This document shows, in pieces, positions 10,896 through 18,776 of a stretch of DNA of 64,000 nt. Positions within the stretch are counted from its first letter, which is position 1. Every line of letters starts with the position of its first letter. A program made the translations under genes and the position numbers. The DNA lies in assembly GCA_903912525.1 (NCBI GenBank), contig CAIWHK010000063.1:28570-92569 (forward strand), written 5' to 3'. The stretch is from an uncultured bacterium. GTDB taxonomy: Bacteria; Krumholzibacteriota; Krumholzibacteriia; LZORAL124-64-63. A model generated the notes under the pieces. That model saw only the letters and a list, made by a program, of their open reading frames with translations, searched no databases and was not told where the DNA came from.

Positions 10896-11954
10896 ATGTC
10901 CCAGACCCCGAACCGGCCCGCGCCGGTCGATCGGGCAGCCTTGGCGCGCCAGGTCGCACCATTTGGTCGCTCGTCCACCCGCAAGGGCACGTGGCAACTC
11001 GTCAACACGGTGATCCCCTACGTCGGCCTGCACGTACTGATGGTTTACGGTCGCCTGCACGAATGGCCCCTGGCGGTGACACTGGCCCTGGTGCTGCCGA
11101 CGGCGGCCCTCATGATGCGCGTCTTCATCTTCTTCCACGACTGCTGCCACGACTCGTTCTTCGACTCGCGCACGGCCAACCGCATCGTGGGCACCATCAC
11201 CGGCGTCCTGACGTTCACGCCGTTCGATGACTGGAAGTACTCGCACGTGCGGCACCACACGACCGCCGGCGACCTCGACAACCGCGGCACGGGCGACATC
11301 TGGACGATGACGGTGGACGAGTACCTGGCCGCCCCGCGCCTGAAGCGCCTGGGCTACCGACTGGTGCGCAACCCGTTCTTCCTGCTGCTGGTGGTGCCGT
11401 TCTACCTGCCGCTGATCGCCTACCGCATCCCGCGGCCGTCCGCGGGGCGCGCGGCCGTCCTGAGCGTGCTGCTGACCAACGCGGTGCTGGCGGCGATCGC
11501 GATCACGGCCTGGCGGACCATCGGCCTGCAGAACTACCTGATCGTGCAGTTGCCGGTGATCGTCATCGCCTGGACCAGCGGCGTCTGGCTGTTCTACGTG
11601 CAGCACCAGTTCGACGGCACGCACTGGCGCCGACACCACGAGTGGGAACCGATGGAAGCCGCGCTCAACGGCAGCTCGTACTACAAGCTGCCGCGCGTGC
11701 TGCAGTGGTTCACCGGCAACATCGGCCTGCACCACATCCACCACCTGCGGCCGCGCATCCCCAACTACCACCTGCAGGCCTGCCAGGACTCGGTGCCGTC
11801 GCTGCAGCGCGTCAAGCCGCTGACGATCAGGCGCAGCCTGCGCTCGGTGGCGATGAATTTGTGGGATGAAAGACAGCAGAAGCTGGTCAGCTTCAGGGCG
11901 ATCAGGGGGATGCCGCGGCGGGCGGGGTCGCGGACGGCTTCGCCGGCGCGGTGA
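10896..11954 (+). CDS. Membrane fatty acid desaturase
   Basis: A 352-residue integral membrane protein starting at ATG 10896 just after GGAGAAGCC. It has the di-iron histidine boxes of the family: HDCCHDSFF, HVRHHTTAGD, the bridging HQFDGTHWRRHHEW and HHIHHLRPRIPNY. Hydrophobic segments surround these boxes (about residues 45-85 and 170-245). Such enzymes insert double bonds into lipid acyl chains using oxygen and an electron donor; the position of the double bond cannot be predicted. The C-terminal 25 residues are basic and irregular. Oxygen dependence implies at least microaerobic life. Confidence 0.9.
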   Translation: MSQTPNRPAPVDRAALARQVAPFGRSSTRKGTWQLVNTVIPYVGLHVLMVYGRLHEWPLAVTLALVLPTAALMMRVFIFFHDCCHDSFFDSRTANRIVGTITGVLTFTPFDDWKYSHVRHHTTAGDLDNRGTGDIWTMTVDEYLAAPRLKRLGYRLVRNPFFLLLVVPFYLPLIAYRIPRPSAGRAAVLSVLLTNAVLAAIAITAWRTIGLQNYLIVQLPVIVIAWTSGVWLFYVQHQFDGTHWRRHHEWEPMEAALNGSSYYKLPRVLQWFTGNIGLHHIHHLRPRIPNYHLQACQDSVPSLQRVKPLTIRRSLRSVAMNLWDERQQKLVSFRAIRGMPRRAGSRTASPAR

Positions 11955-11999
11955 GGCGGGCGCGCCAGCCATCGGTGAACATCTGCAAGGGAACTGGTG

Positions 12000-14900
12000 A
12001 TGACGAACCCGGAACGCCTGCAGGAAATCCTGGCCGGCGCGATCGCACTGCCGCCCGCGCGGCGGGCAGCCTATCTCGACGCCGCCTGCCGCGGGGATGC
12101 GCCGCTGCGGGCCGAGGCCGAGGCGGCGCTCGCGCTCCACCTCCAGGCGGGACTGGCCACGGACGCCCCGACCCAGGGCATCCCGGGGAGCGAGGCCGCC
12201 ACGGTTTTGCAGGACGGCGGGACGATGGGCCACGCGGCCGACCTGAGGGAAGGACCGGGGTCCCGGATCGGCCCCTACAAGCTCCTGCAGATCGTCGGCG
12301 AAGGCGGCTTCGGCACGGTGTTCATGGCCGAGCAGGAAGAGCCGGTCCGGCGCAAGGTGGCGCTCAAGATCATCAAGCTGGGAATGGACACGCGCCAGGT
12401 CGTCGCTCGCTTCGAGCAGGAGCGGCAGGCGCTGGCGATGATGGACCATCCGAACATCGCGCGGGTGCTGGATGCGGGAGCGACGGAGACGGGCCGGCCC
12501 TTCTTCGTGATGGAGCTGGTCAAGGGTGACCCGATCGTCGAGTACTGCGACAAGAACAACCTGAGCATCAACGAACGGCTGGAACTGCTGGCGGAAGTGT
12601 GCAGCGCCGTGCAGCACGCGCACACGAAGGGGATCATCCACCGCGACATCAAGCCCAGCAACGTCCTGGTTTCGACGCAGGACGGCAAGCCGCACACGAA
12701 GGTCATCGACTTCGGAGTCGCCAAAGCCACGGCCGCCAAGCTCACCGAGATGACGCTCTTCACCGAGCACCGGCAGATGATCGGCACGCCGGAGTACATG
12801 AGTCCCGAGCAGGCCGAGGGCAGCCTCGACATCGATACCCGCACCGATGTCTATGCCCTGGGCGTATTGGCGTACGAACTGCTCACCGGCACGACACCGT
12901 TCAGCGGCAGCGAACTCCGCTCCGCCGCCTACGCGGAGATCCAGCGGATCATCCGCGAGGTCGACCCACCCAAACCCAGCGCACGCCTGGGCAACAACAC
13001 CGAAACCCTCGCCGGCGTCGCCGCCCGCCGCCACACCGAACCCCAGCGACTGGGCGCCATCGTCCGCGGCGAGATCGACTGGATCGTGATGAAGGCGCTG
13101 GAGAAGGACCGCCAGCGCCGTTACGAGACGGCAAACGGCCTGGCTATGGACATCCGGCGGTACCTGGCGGGCGAGGCCGTGGTCGCCGCGCCGCCCAGCA
13201 GGGCCTACCGGTTCCGGAAATTCGTCCGCCGCAACCGGGTGATCGTGACGGCGGGCGGCACGGTGGCCGCGGCGCTGGTCGCGGTCAGCGTGGTCACCGC
13301 CGTCGCCGCCTATCGGCTGAACGTGCAGAAGCAGGAACTGGCCAGGGAGAAGACAATCTCCGACCAGAGGCTGGAGACCTACCGCACGACCGTGTCGCAG
13401 CTGGTGAACCGGGCCCCGCAGCTGCTCGAGGGCGCGCCGGTGGGATCGGGCACGCGGGAGGAACTGCTGGCCCTCGTGCGGTCCGCGCTGCAGGAGTCGG
13501 AAGACGCCGGGGCGGTCGGACCGGCGCGCCGGTACGGCCTGGCGGCGGTCGCGATCCGCGAGGGGGATCGCCTCCGGTCCCAGGCGGTGGCGGACCTCGC
13601 GCAAAGCGACCGTCTCGAAATCGCTTCCGATCGCCTGAAGCAGGCCGCCGAGAAGTACACGGAAGCGGAACGCATCTTCCGCGAGGTGTACGACTCGCAT
13701 CCCGAGGACGCTTCCAAGGCGGCCGCAAACCTGGCCACCGGGCTGTCGGGACTCGCCAGCGTGCTTGCATTGCAGTCGAAGCCGATGGCCGAAGTCGTGC
13801 CGGTCCACAAGAGCGCCGTCGCGCTGCGGCGCGAGTCGCTGGCGGCGGCACGGCCGGACGACAAGGACGACGTCGCCCGCCGGACACAGGAGCTCGGGAC
13901 GGCGCTGACCAACTATGCCGCGTTCCTCTTCGCCAACCGGTCGGCTGATGTGCAGCGCTTCGCCGCGCGCTCGCTGGAGCTGACCACCGAGTCGTGCGGC
14001 CTGCTTCAGGACGCCGTCGCTTCGCAGCCGGCATCCAGTGACATCGGCGCGGGCGCCCGCGCTGACCTGGCCGATGCGCTTTCCCTGCGGGCCATGAGCG
14101 CCGAAGCGCTCGGGCAGTTCGACGAAGCGGCCCGGTCACTCGCCGAAGCGGTGGCTGTCTGCCGGCAATTGTGTGCGGATCATCCCAATCGATACTCCTA
14201 CCGCGCGCGTCTGGTGACGACCGCGAACCGGTACGGAGATTACCTCCTCGGCCACAACGCCGACGCGAAGGAGATCGCCCGGCTGTATGCGCTGGCGATG
14301 CAGGCGCTCAGGCAGACGCTGGCCGAGCCGGAGATGCGTGATCTCCAGAACGGCTCCAACGGCCTGGCCATGCAGTTCTATCGACTGGGACTGGCCGAAT
14401 TGCTGCAGGGCGACCGCGGAAAGGCCAGGGAGCAGTTCGCGCATTGCGCACTCCTGCGCGAGATGGCCTGGCATGACAGCCTCGACGAATTGCAGGGCGC
14501 CGGGCAGTCGGACCGTCTCATCACGCAGCGGATCGAGTTGATGCTGGCCCAGGCCCGTGGCGGACAGGCGGATTCCGCGATCGCCCACGCCCGCTGGCTC
14601 TTTGATCGCGCCGGGCAGCTGACCCGAAGCGACCCGGCAACCCGGACCCAGGCCGGCGGATTCAGCGCTGACCAGTTGTTCGTGTTCTCGGCGGCAGGCT
14701 TCGGCCTGGCGTCCGAGCAGGTTGCCCCCGGACGCCGAACGGACATCGTCCGCAGCGCGATCGAATCGACCGCACTGGCCATCCGGAGCGGATACCGCGA
14801 TGCCGACTACCTGCTGCGGGATCCTGATTTCGCCCCGTTGAGAACGGTCAAGGAGTTCAGGGACCTGGTGGCGGGCATGGGCGGATCCAGAGCGAAGTAG
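12000..14900 (+). CDS. Membrane Ser/Thr protein kinase with large C-terminal extracytoplasmic region
   Basis: A 966-residue kinase. The start is ATG 12000 (AAGGGA upstream); a GTG directly before it is equally possible. Residues 1-85 form a short regulatory leader. The kinase domain (about 90-395) has the glycine loop GEGGFGTV, Lys123 in VALKII, catalytic Asp216 in HRDIKPSNVLV, Asp237 in DFGVAK and APE-like GTPEYMSPEQ. One membrane helix (about 413-438) follows RRNR. The rest is helical and repeat-rich like TPR proteins. The segment KLGMDTRQVVARFEQERQ and the insert before the helix are typical of the very large kinase families of planctomycetes. The substrate is unknown. A transposase remnant directly follows the stop. 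Confidence 0.9.
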   Translation: MTNPERLQEILAGAIALPPARRAAYLDAACRGDAPLRAEAEAALALHLQAGLATDAPTQGIPGSEAATVLQDGGTMGHAADLREGPGSRIGPYKLLQIVGEGGFGTVFMAEQEEPVRRKVALKIIKLGMDTRQVVARFEQERQALAMMDHPNIARVLDAGATETGRPFFVMELVKGDPIVEYCDKNNLSINERLELLAEVCSAVQHAHTKGIIHRDIKPSNVLVSTQDGKPHTKVIDFGVAKATAAKLTEMTLFTEHRQMIGTPEYMSPEQAEGSLDIDTRTDVYALGVLAYELLTGTTPFSGSELRSAAYAEIQRIIREVDPPKPSARLGNNTETLAGVAARRHTEPQRLGAIVRGEIDWIVMKALEKDRQRRYETANGLAMDIRRYLAGEAVVAAPPSRAYRFRKFVRRNRVIVTAGGTVAAALVAVSVVTAVAAYRLNVQKQELAREKTISDQRLETYRTTVSQLVNRAPQLLEGAPVGSGTREELLALVRSALQESEDAGAVGPARRYGLAAVAIREGDRLRSQAVADLAQSDRLEIASDRLKQAAEKYTEAERIFREVYDSHPEDASKAAANLATGLSGLASVLALQSKPMAEVVPVHKSAVALRRESLAAARPDDKDDVARRTQELGTALTNYAAFLFANRSADVQRFAARSLELTTESCGLLQDAVASQPASSDIGAGARADLADALSLRAMSAEALGQFDEAARSLAEAVAVCRQLCADHPNRYSYRARLVTTANRYGDYLLGHNADAKEIARLYALAMQALRQTLAEPEMRDLQNGSNGLAMQFYRLGLAELLQGDRGKAREQFAHCALLREMAWHDSLDELQGAGQSDRLITQRIELMLAQARGGQADSAIAHARWLFDRAGQLTRSDPATRTQAGGFSADQLFVFSAAGFGLASEQVAPGRRTDIVRSAIESTALAIRSGYRDADYLLRDPDFAPLRTVKEFRDLVAGMGGSRAK

Positions 14901-14901
14901 T

Positions 14902-15270
14902 CGTCCTGCGGCGCGACCACCGTCTCACCTGGCCCATGGGCCTGTTCCCAGCCGCCGCCCTGCCCCGCCGTCTGGTCCATCTCCGGCCAGTCCGTGGTCG
15001 TCGGCGCCTGGTCGAACCCGAACGCCAGCTGCGGCGGCGAACGTGCCGGCAGCACCGCGGGCGGCTGCGTCGGCTCGCCGATGTGATCGAGGATCCGCTC
15101 GATCGTCGGCGCGTCGAGCACGAACGCAATGATGCGCATCGGCTCGCCGCACTTCGGGCACTTCAGGGGGAGGCATTCGTAGATGCGCGCCAGGAGCAGC
15201 GCCCAGCAGCGCGCCAGCTTGCGGCGGAAATCCGGCTTGGGCTCGGCTTCGTCAGGATCGTTGGAGGGCG
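14902..15270 (-). pseudogene. Remnant of a transposase C-terminus (IS91-like)
   Basis: On the minus strand the frame encodes PDFRRKLARCWALLLARIYE, then CPKCGEPMRIIAFVLDAPTIERILDHIGEPTQPP and LPARSPPQLAFGFDQ. This is the recognisable C-terminal end of IS91-family type transposases, with a CxxC pair and the ILDHIGEP motif. The N-terminal zinc and HUH catalytic parts are absent: upstream of about 15270 the frame is not transposase-like and includes a copy of the palindromic repeat. The frame runs on leftward into the kinase 3' end. It is a decayed insertion of which only about 100 residues survive. Confidence 0.7.
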
Positions 15271-15378
15271 CGGCGAACCCCGTCCGGAGGGAGCCGTCGC
15301 TGGCGGTGGACACGTCGCAGCGAGCACGCACGCTCCCGAACGCCTTGCGGCGGCGGGAGATGGTGAGGCCGGCGGGGA

Positions 15379-15394
15379 CTTGCGCCGGCGCAAG
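15379..15394. repeat. Palindromic repeat, single-core copy
   Basis: CTTGCGCCGGCGCAAG, a perfect 16-base palindrome. It shares the core of the six other copies in this window but is the only one not placed just after an intact gene; it sits beside the transposase remnant. Confidence 0.75.
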
Positions 15395-15539
15395 CGGATT
15401 GGCGTCGGCCGTCCTGCGGCGGGGAATCAACCCGGGCGACGCAAGGGGCGAGCCCAGGTGCGACATGGTCTCGCGAGGATGACGGTCCATGCCCAATGCG
15501 TCTCCTGCGGCGATCACCGAACGTAATAGGGTGAATCCC

Positions 15540-15569
15540 TTGAGCAGTCGCTGCCGGCGCAGCTATAAT
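15540..15569 (+). promoter_or_regulatory. Predicted sigma70 promoter before the orphan HicB gene
   Basis: -35 TTGAGC (15540-15545), 18-base spacer, perfect -10 TATAAT (15564-15569). It is one of the strongest promoter matches in this GC-rich window. Confidence 0.65.
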
Positions 15570-15656
15570 GTGGGCAATATGTTGTCGGCATCGCAGTGGC
15601 TGGGGCGCAATCCCTGCAACCCGGTCCCCATGCGCTACTACACGAAAGCACCCGGC

Positions 15657-15866
15657 ATGCGTGAATTCAGCGTTGTTGTCGAACGGGACCCGACAACGGG
15701 CCTGTATGTCGGCTATGTTCCCGGTTGGGCCGGTGCACACAGCCAGGGCACGTCGCCGATGGAGTTGGCGGCCAACCTCAGGGAGGTCGTGATGATGCTC
15801 CTCGAGGACGGGGAGCCGAAGTTCGAATCGGAGTTCATCGGCGTGCAGACCCTGCGCGTGGCTTGA
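15657..15866 (+). CDS. Orphan HicB-like antitoxin-family protein
   Basis: A 69-residue protein: FSVVVERDPTTGLYVGYVPG, AHSQGTSPMELAANLREVV, then EFIGVQTLRVA. This is the HicB partial RNase H-like fold, in which the D-xx-Y-xx-VP-GxxxQG-xxxEAxxNL pattern is diagnostic. HicB normally neutralises a HicA toxin encoded next to it, but no HicA is present on either side, and there is no C-terminal DNA-binding extension. It could be a solitary antitoxin, a remnant, or a regulator of a distant toxin. In-frame ATGs at 15579 and 15630 would give longer forms; the one at 15657 starts the conserved domain. The gene lies beside a transposase remnant, consistent with transfer. Confidence 0.7.
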   Translation: MREFSVVVERDPTTGLYVGYVPGWAGAHSQGTSPMELAANLREVVMMLLEDGEPKFESEFIGVQTLRVA

Positions 15867-15909
15867 CGGTGGGACGAGAGGTAACAGAAACTGGTCAGCT
15901 TCCGCCCGG

Positions 15910-18525
15910 TCAGGCGCTTGCCGCAGCGTCCGCCACGACGTACAACACCGCCCGCGCCGTCACCCGCGCCTGCTCCTCGGGCGCCGGCAGCCGAAACGCC
16001 TCATGGCAGAACACCTCGACCTCGAAGCGCTCACCGGGAACCACCTCGACTTCAAATCGACCGTCAGGCAACTCGCGCTGCAGGTAGTCGAGCACCAGCT
16101 TCTTCTTCAATGAATCGCGCGCGATCTCGCAGCGGTAGCCGGGGCCATCCGGCAGCCGGCGTTGCACGAACTTCAGGTGGCGCGCCACCAGCCACGACTG
16201 CCCCTCGGGCGCGAACGGCGCGGCGAACGCCAGGCGCGGCTGCGCCAGGTCCGCGGCCTCGAGGCCCAGCACCGTTCCCCACGGCGCGAACCGCTCGGCC
16301 ACCGCGGCCCTGAACTGCGGATCGCCCTTCCAGCGCCCGGTCACGTGCGCGGCGCCGGCAGCCGACCACATCAGGCCCAGCCGATCGTGCCCGACGATGC
16401 GGCACGGGAAGTCCTTCACGCCCCAGCGCGACGTGCCCGGTCCCTTGAACGTGTCGACCAGGTCGGGATCGGCCAGCATCAGCGCGCGGCCGAGCGCGGC
16501 GGCCATGTACGTGCGGGGCAGGCCGGCGGCGGCGGGGCCGAGGTCGACGAGGAAGGCGCACTCGACGCGGTCGCGACGCGCGGTCAGGATGCGGCGGCGG
16601 ATCTCCGGCACCGTCGAAGTTGCGGCGCGCTCGGTGCGCGGCGGGCGCGCGGGCGCGTTCGCGGCGGCGGCGCGGACGTCGTTTGCCCGTTTCGGGTCCG
16701 GCGCGCCGGCCGGGCCGGCCAGCCCGCGCAGGCTCAGCGCGTGGACGCGGCGCACGGGCTCCTCGGGCGTGCCGATGACCAGCGGCGGCGGGACGGGAGC
16801 GCCTGTGGCGGCTTCCTCCCCCACGCCCGTCTCGCGCGCGAGCCGCGCCAGGAAGTCGACCGCGAAACCGCCCGTGATCGCATCGTAGTAGACGTAGCCA
16901 CCCTCGCGCACGGCGCCGACCACGGCGCGCCACACGGCGCGCGCATCGCCGGCGGGAGTCGCCTCACCTTCGACGGCGGCGTTCGGATGCCGCCCGCTGA
17001 CCAGCGCCTGCGAAACGACAGCCTCGGGATCGCGCGCGGCGGCGCGCACCTGGAAGCCGGCGCGCTTGGTCGTGATGGCGATGCGCCGCACCATCTTCGC
17101 CACCAGTTCTGGCGACGGCGGCGCCTCGTAGACCAGCGGCGTGGACGGGAAGTGCACCAGCGGCGTGATCGAGAAGATGATGCGCGGGCGACGGCCCTGC
17201 CCCTCCAGCTCTTCCTTGAACCAGGCCAGCAGCGCGGCGTACTCGGCGAAGTCGTCGTCCTCTTCGCGACCGGTGGCGATCAGGAAGATCTTCACCTGGC
17301 GCATCTTCGCGCCCGCGATGGCGCTCAGGGCGCGCCGCAGTTTTTCATCCTCGAGCCGCTTGTTCAGGTAGGCGCGCAGGCGGTCGGAGATGCCCTCCAT
17401 CCCGCAGGTGATGCTCGTCTTGCCGACGGCGTGCATCAGCTCGAGCATGCGCGGGTCGCCGGCCAGCTGGTCGAAGCGCTGGCTCTTCAGGCCGATGCGG
17501 TCGAAGCGCTGGCTGAGCCGGTCGATGATGCCGCGGATGTCCTCGTGCATGTCGAAGTTGAAGCTGAAGACGTCGGCGCGGTGAGCGCCCGACCACGCCT
17601 TCAGTTCGCGCGCGCGCTGGTCGATGTCGGCGCCCGGCACGCTGCGGTAGCGCGGGTGCAGCCACGACTCGTAGCAGAAGCTGCACTTCCAGCGGCAACC
17701 CTCGGTGATCGGCACGGTGATGATGCCGGTGCGCGAGGGGTCGTAGCTGACGGGCATCGCCGCGGCCGAGGGCCATGCGGACGCGGCGGCAGGCTCTTCG
17801 ACCGCAGCGTCGGCGCCCTCGGCGACCGGCCCCGGCCGCTCGCCGGTCACCGCCGGCGCAACCGCCTCGCCGGGCAGGATGAAGCCCGGGATCGTGCGCA
17901 GGGTCTCGAGGATCGCCCGCTTGCCCAGCCCCGCAGCGCGACCGTCGCGGCAGCGGCCGAACAGGTCGGCGATGGCGGCGGGGTCATCCCCCACGAAGAT
18001 GCCGTCGACGCCGCCCTCGTCGCTGTACAGCGCGGCCGCCGCCCCCACGCTGGCGCCGCCGGCGATGACCAGGGGCGCGCCGGGGTCGTCCAGCCGCTCA
18101 CGGCGATCGGTCGGGATGCCGCTGCGCAGCAGCATCGCCGCCAGGTTGACCGTCTCCTGGGGCACCGACAGCGAGACGCCCAGGCAGTCGAAATCGCGGG
18201 CGCCGCGCTTGGTCTGGGTGCCCAGCAGCCACGGAACCCCTTCCTGGCTCATCAGTTCGCCGTCACGGGGCGGCGGCAGCCAGGCCAGGTCGGGATAGAT
18301 GCCGCCCAGGCCGTCGATGATGGCGTGGATCAGCAGGTGGGACGTCGAGACGGCGGTGTCGCGGTAGGTGGACAGGCGGGTGATCAGGATCCGGTAGGGG
18401 CGGCGGTCCCACTCGGCGGCCGGGATCGTGTTGATCTCGCCCCCGCGCAGCCAGGTGCCGCCCGCGCTCAGGTGGGGCCACCGGCGCTGGTACCAGTCGA
18501 CATGGGTTGAGGAGGTGGCGTCCAT
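15910..18525 (-). CDS. Large radical SAM protein with N-terminal B12-binding-like region and unknown C-terminal domain
   Basis: An 871-residue protein. Residues about 40-185 resemble the Rossmann-type cobalamin-binding region seen before many radical SAM domains (DFDCLGVSLSVPQETVNLAAML, then PLVIAGGASVGAA). The radical SAM core (about 262-500) has the cluster motif C277-x3-C281-x2-C284 (CRWKCSFC), followed by the FNFDMHEDI and TSITCGMEGISDRLRAYLNK strands. A low-complexity linker (about 620-660) leads to a C-terminal domain of about 200 residues with WGVKDFPCRIVGHDRLGLMW. Overall organisation recalls the TIGR03960-like uncharacterised radical SAM proteins. The reaction is unknown. It starts at ATG 18525 and is divergent from the C25 peptidase. 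Confidence 0.8.
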   Translation of the reverse strand: MDATSSTHVDWYQRRWPHLSAGGTWLRGGEINTIPAAEWDRRPYRILITRLSTYRDTAVSTSHLLIHAIIDGLGGIYPDLAWLPPPRDGELMSQEGVPWLLGTQTKRGARDFDCLGVSLSVPQETVNLAAMLLRSGIPTDRRERLDDPGAPLVIAGGASVGAAAALYSDEGGVDGIFVGDDPAAIADLFGRCRDGRAAGLGKRAILETLRTIPGFILPGEAVAPAVTGERPGPVAEGADAAVEEPAAASAWPSAAAMPVSYDPSRTGIITVPITEGCRWKCSFCYESWLHPRYRSVPGADIDQRARELKAWSGAHRADVFSFNFDMHEDIRGIIDRLSQRFDRIGLKSQRFDQLAGDPRMLELMHAVGKTSITCGMEGISDRLRAYLNKRLEDEKLRRALSAIAGAKMRQVKIFLIATGREEDDDFAEYAALLAWFKEELEGQGRRPRIIFSITPLVHFPSTPLVYEAPPSPELVAKMVRRIAITTKRAGFQVRAAARDPEAVVSQALVSGRHPNAAVEGEATPAGDARAVWRAVVGAVREGGYVYYDAITGGFAVDFLARLARETGVGEEAATGAPVPPPLVIGTPEEPVRRVHALSLRGLAGPAGAPDPKRANDVRAAAANAPARPPRTERAATSTVPEIRRRILTARRDRVECAFLVDLGPAAAGLPRTYMAAALGRALMLADPDLVDTFKGPGTSRWGVKDFPCRIVGHDRLGLMWSAAGAAHVTGRWKGDPQFRAAVAERFAPWGTVLGLEAADLAQPRLAFAAPFAPEGQSWLVARHLKFVQRRLPDGPGYRCEIARDSLKKKLVLDYLQRELPDGRFEVEVVPGERFEVEVFCHEAFRLPAPEEQARVTARAVLYVVADAAASA

Positions 18526-18776
18526 GGGGGTGAAGATGAGGCCCCGGAGCCCGGTCGGAAACCGGAAAAACGACGGTGCGGTCGAAGATCGAAAAATGAT
18601 AGTAAATATTCAAAAAATGGGTGCATAACCCCCTCGAAATGCGCCCGCCCATTGCGCCAACATGATGAAATATGCTACCCTTACAGAGGCACCCGGAGCG
18701 CACGGACGCGCCCCGTCGCGGCGGGAGCCAGATATACCCTGCCGCCCCCATCATCATTTCGCACCGGAGGCCGTCC
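18526..18776. promoter_or_regulatory. Divergent intergenic region, radical SAM gene / C25 peptidase
   Basis: 251 bases, with an unusually AT-rich stretch at 18585-18625 and another at 18660-18680 (GATGAAATATGCT). These are the likely promoter zones for the two divergent genes. No pair of boxes with proper spacing could be assigned with confidence. A GGAGG ribosome site for the C25 gene ends at 18770. Confidence 0.4.

Larger units (their letters stand above)
15271..15656. other. Intergenic region between the transposase remnant and hicB
   Basis: No gene is supported here. It contains a single copy of the palindromic repeat (15379-15394) and a good promoter before the HicB gene. An open frame on the minus strand continues through it but lacks similarity and is probably not coding. 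Confidence 0.4.

Noticed and set aside
10260..13808. 1,182-residue open frame on the minus strand
   Set aside because: It is antisense to the desaturase and kinase, both with strong motifs. Its content is Arg/His/Gln-rich low-complexity sequence typical of shadow frames in GC-rich DNA.
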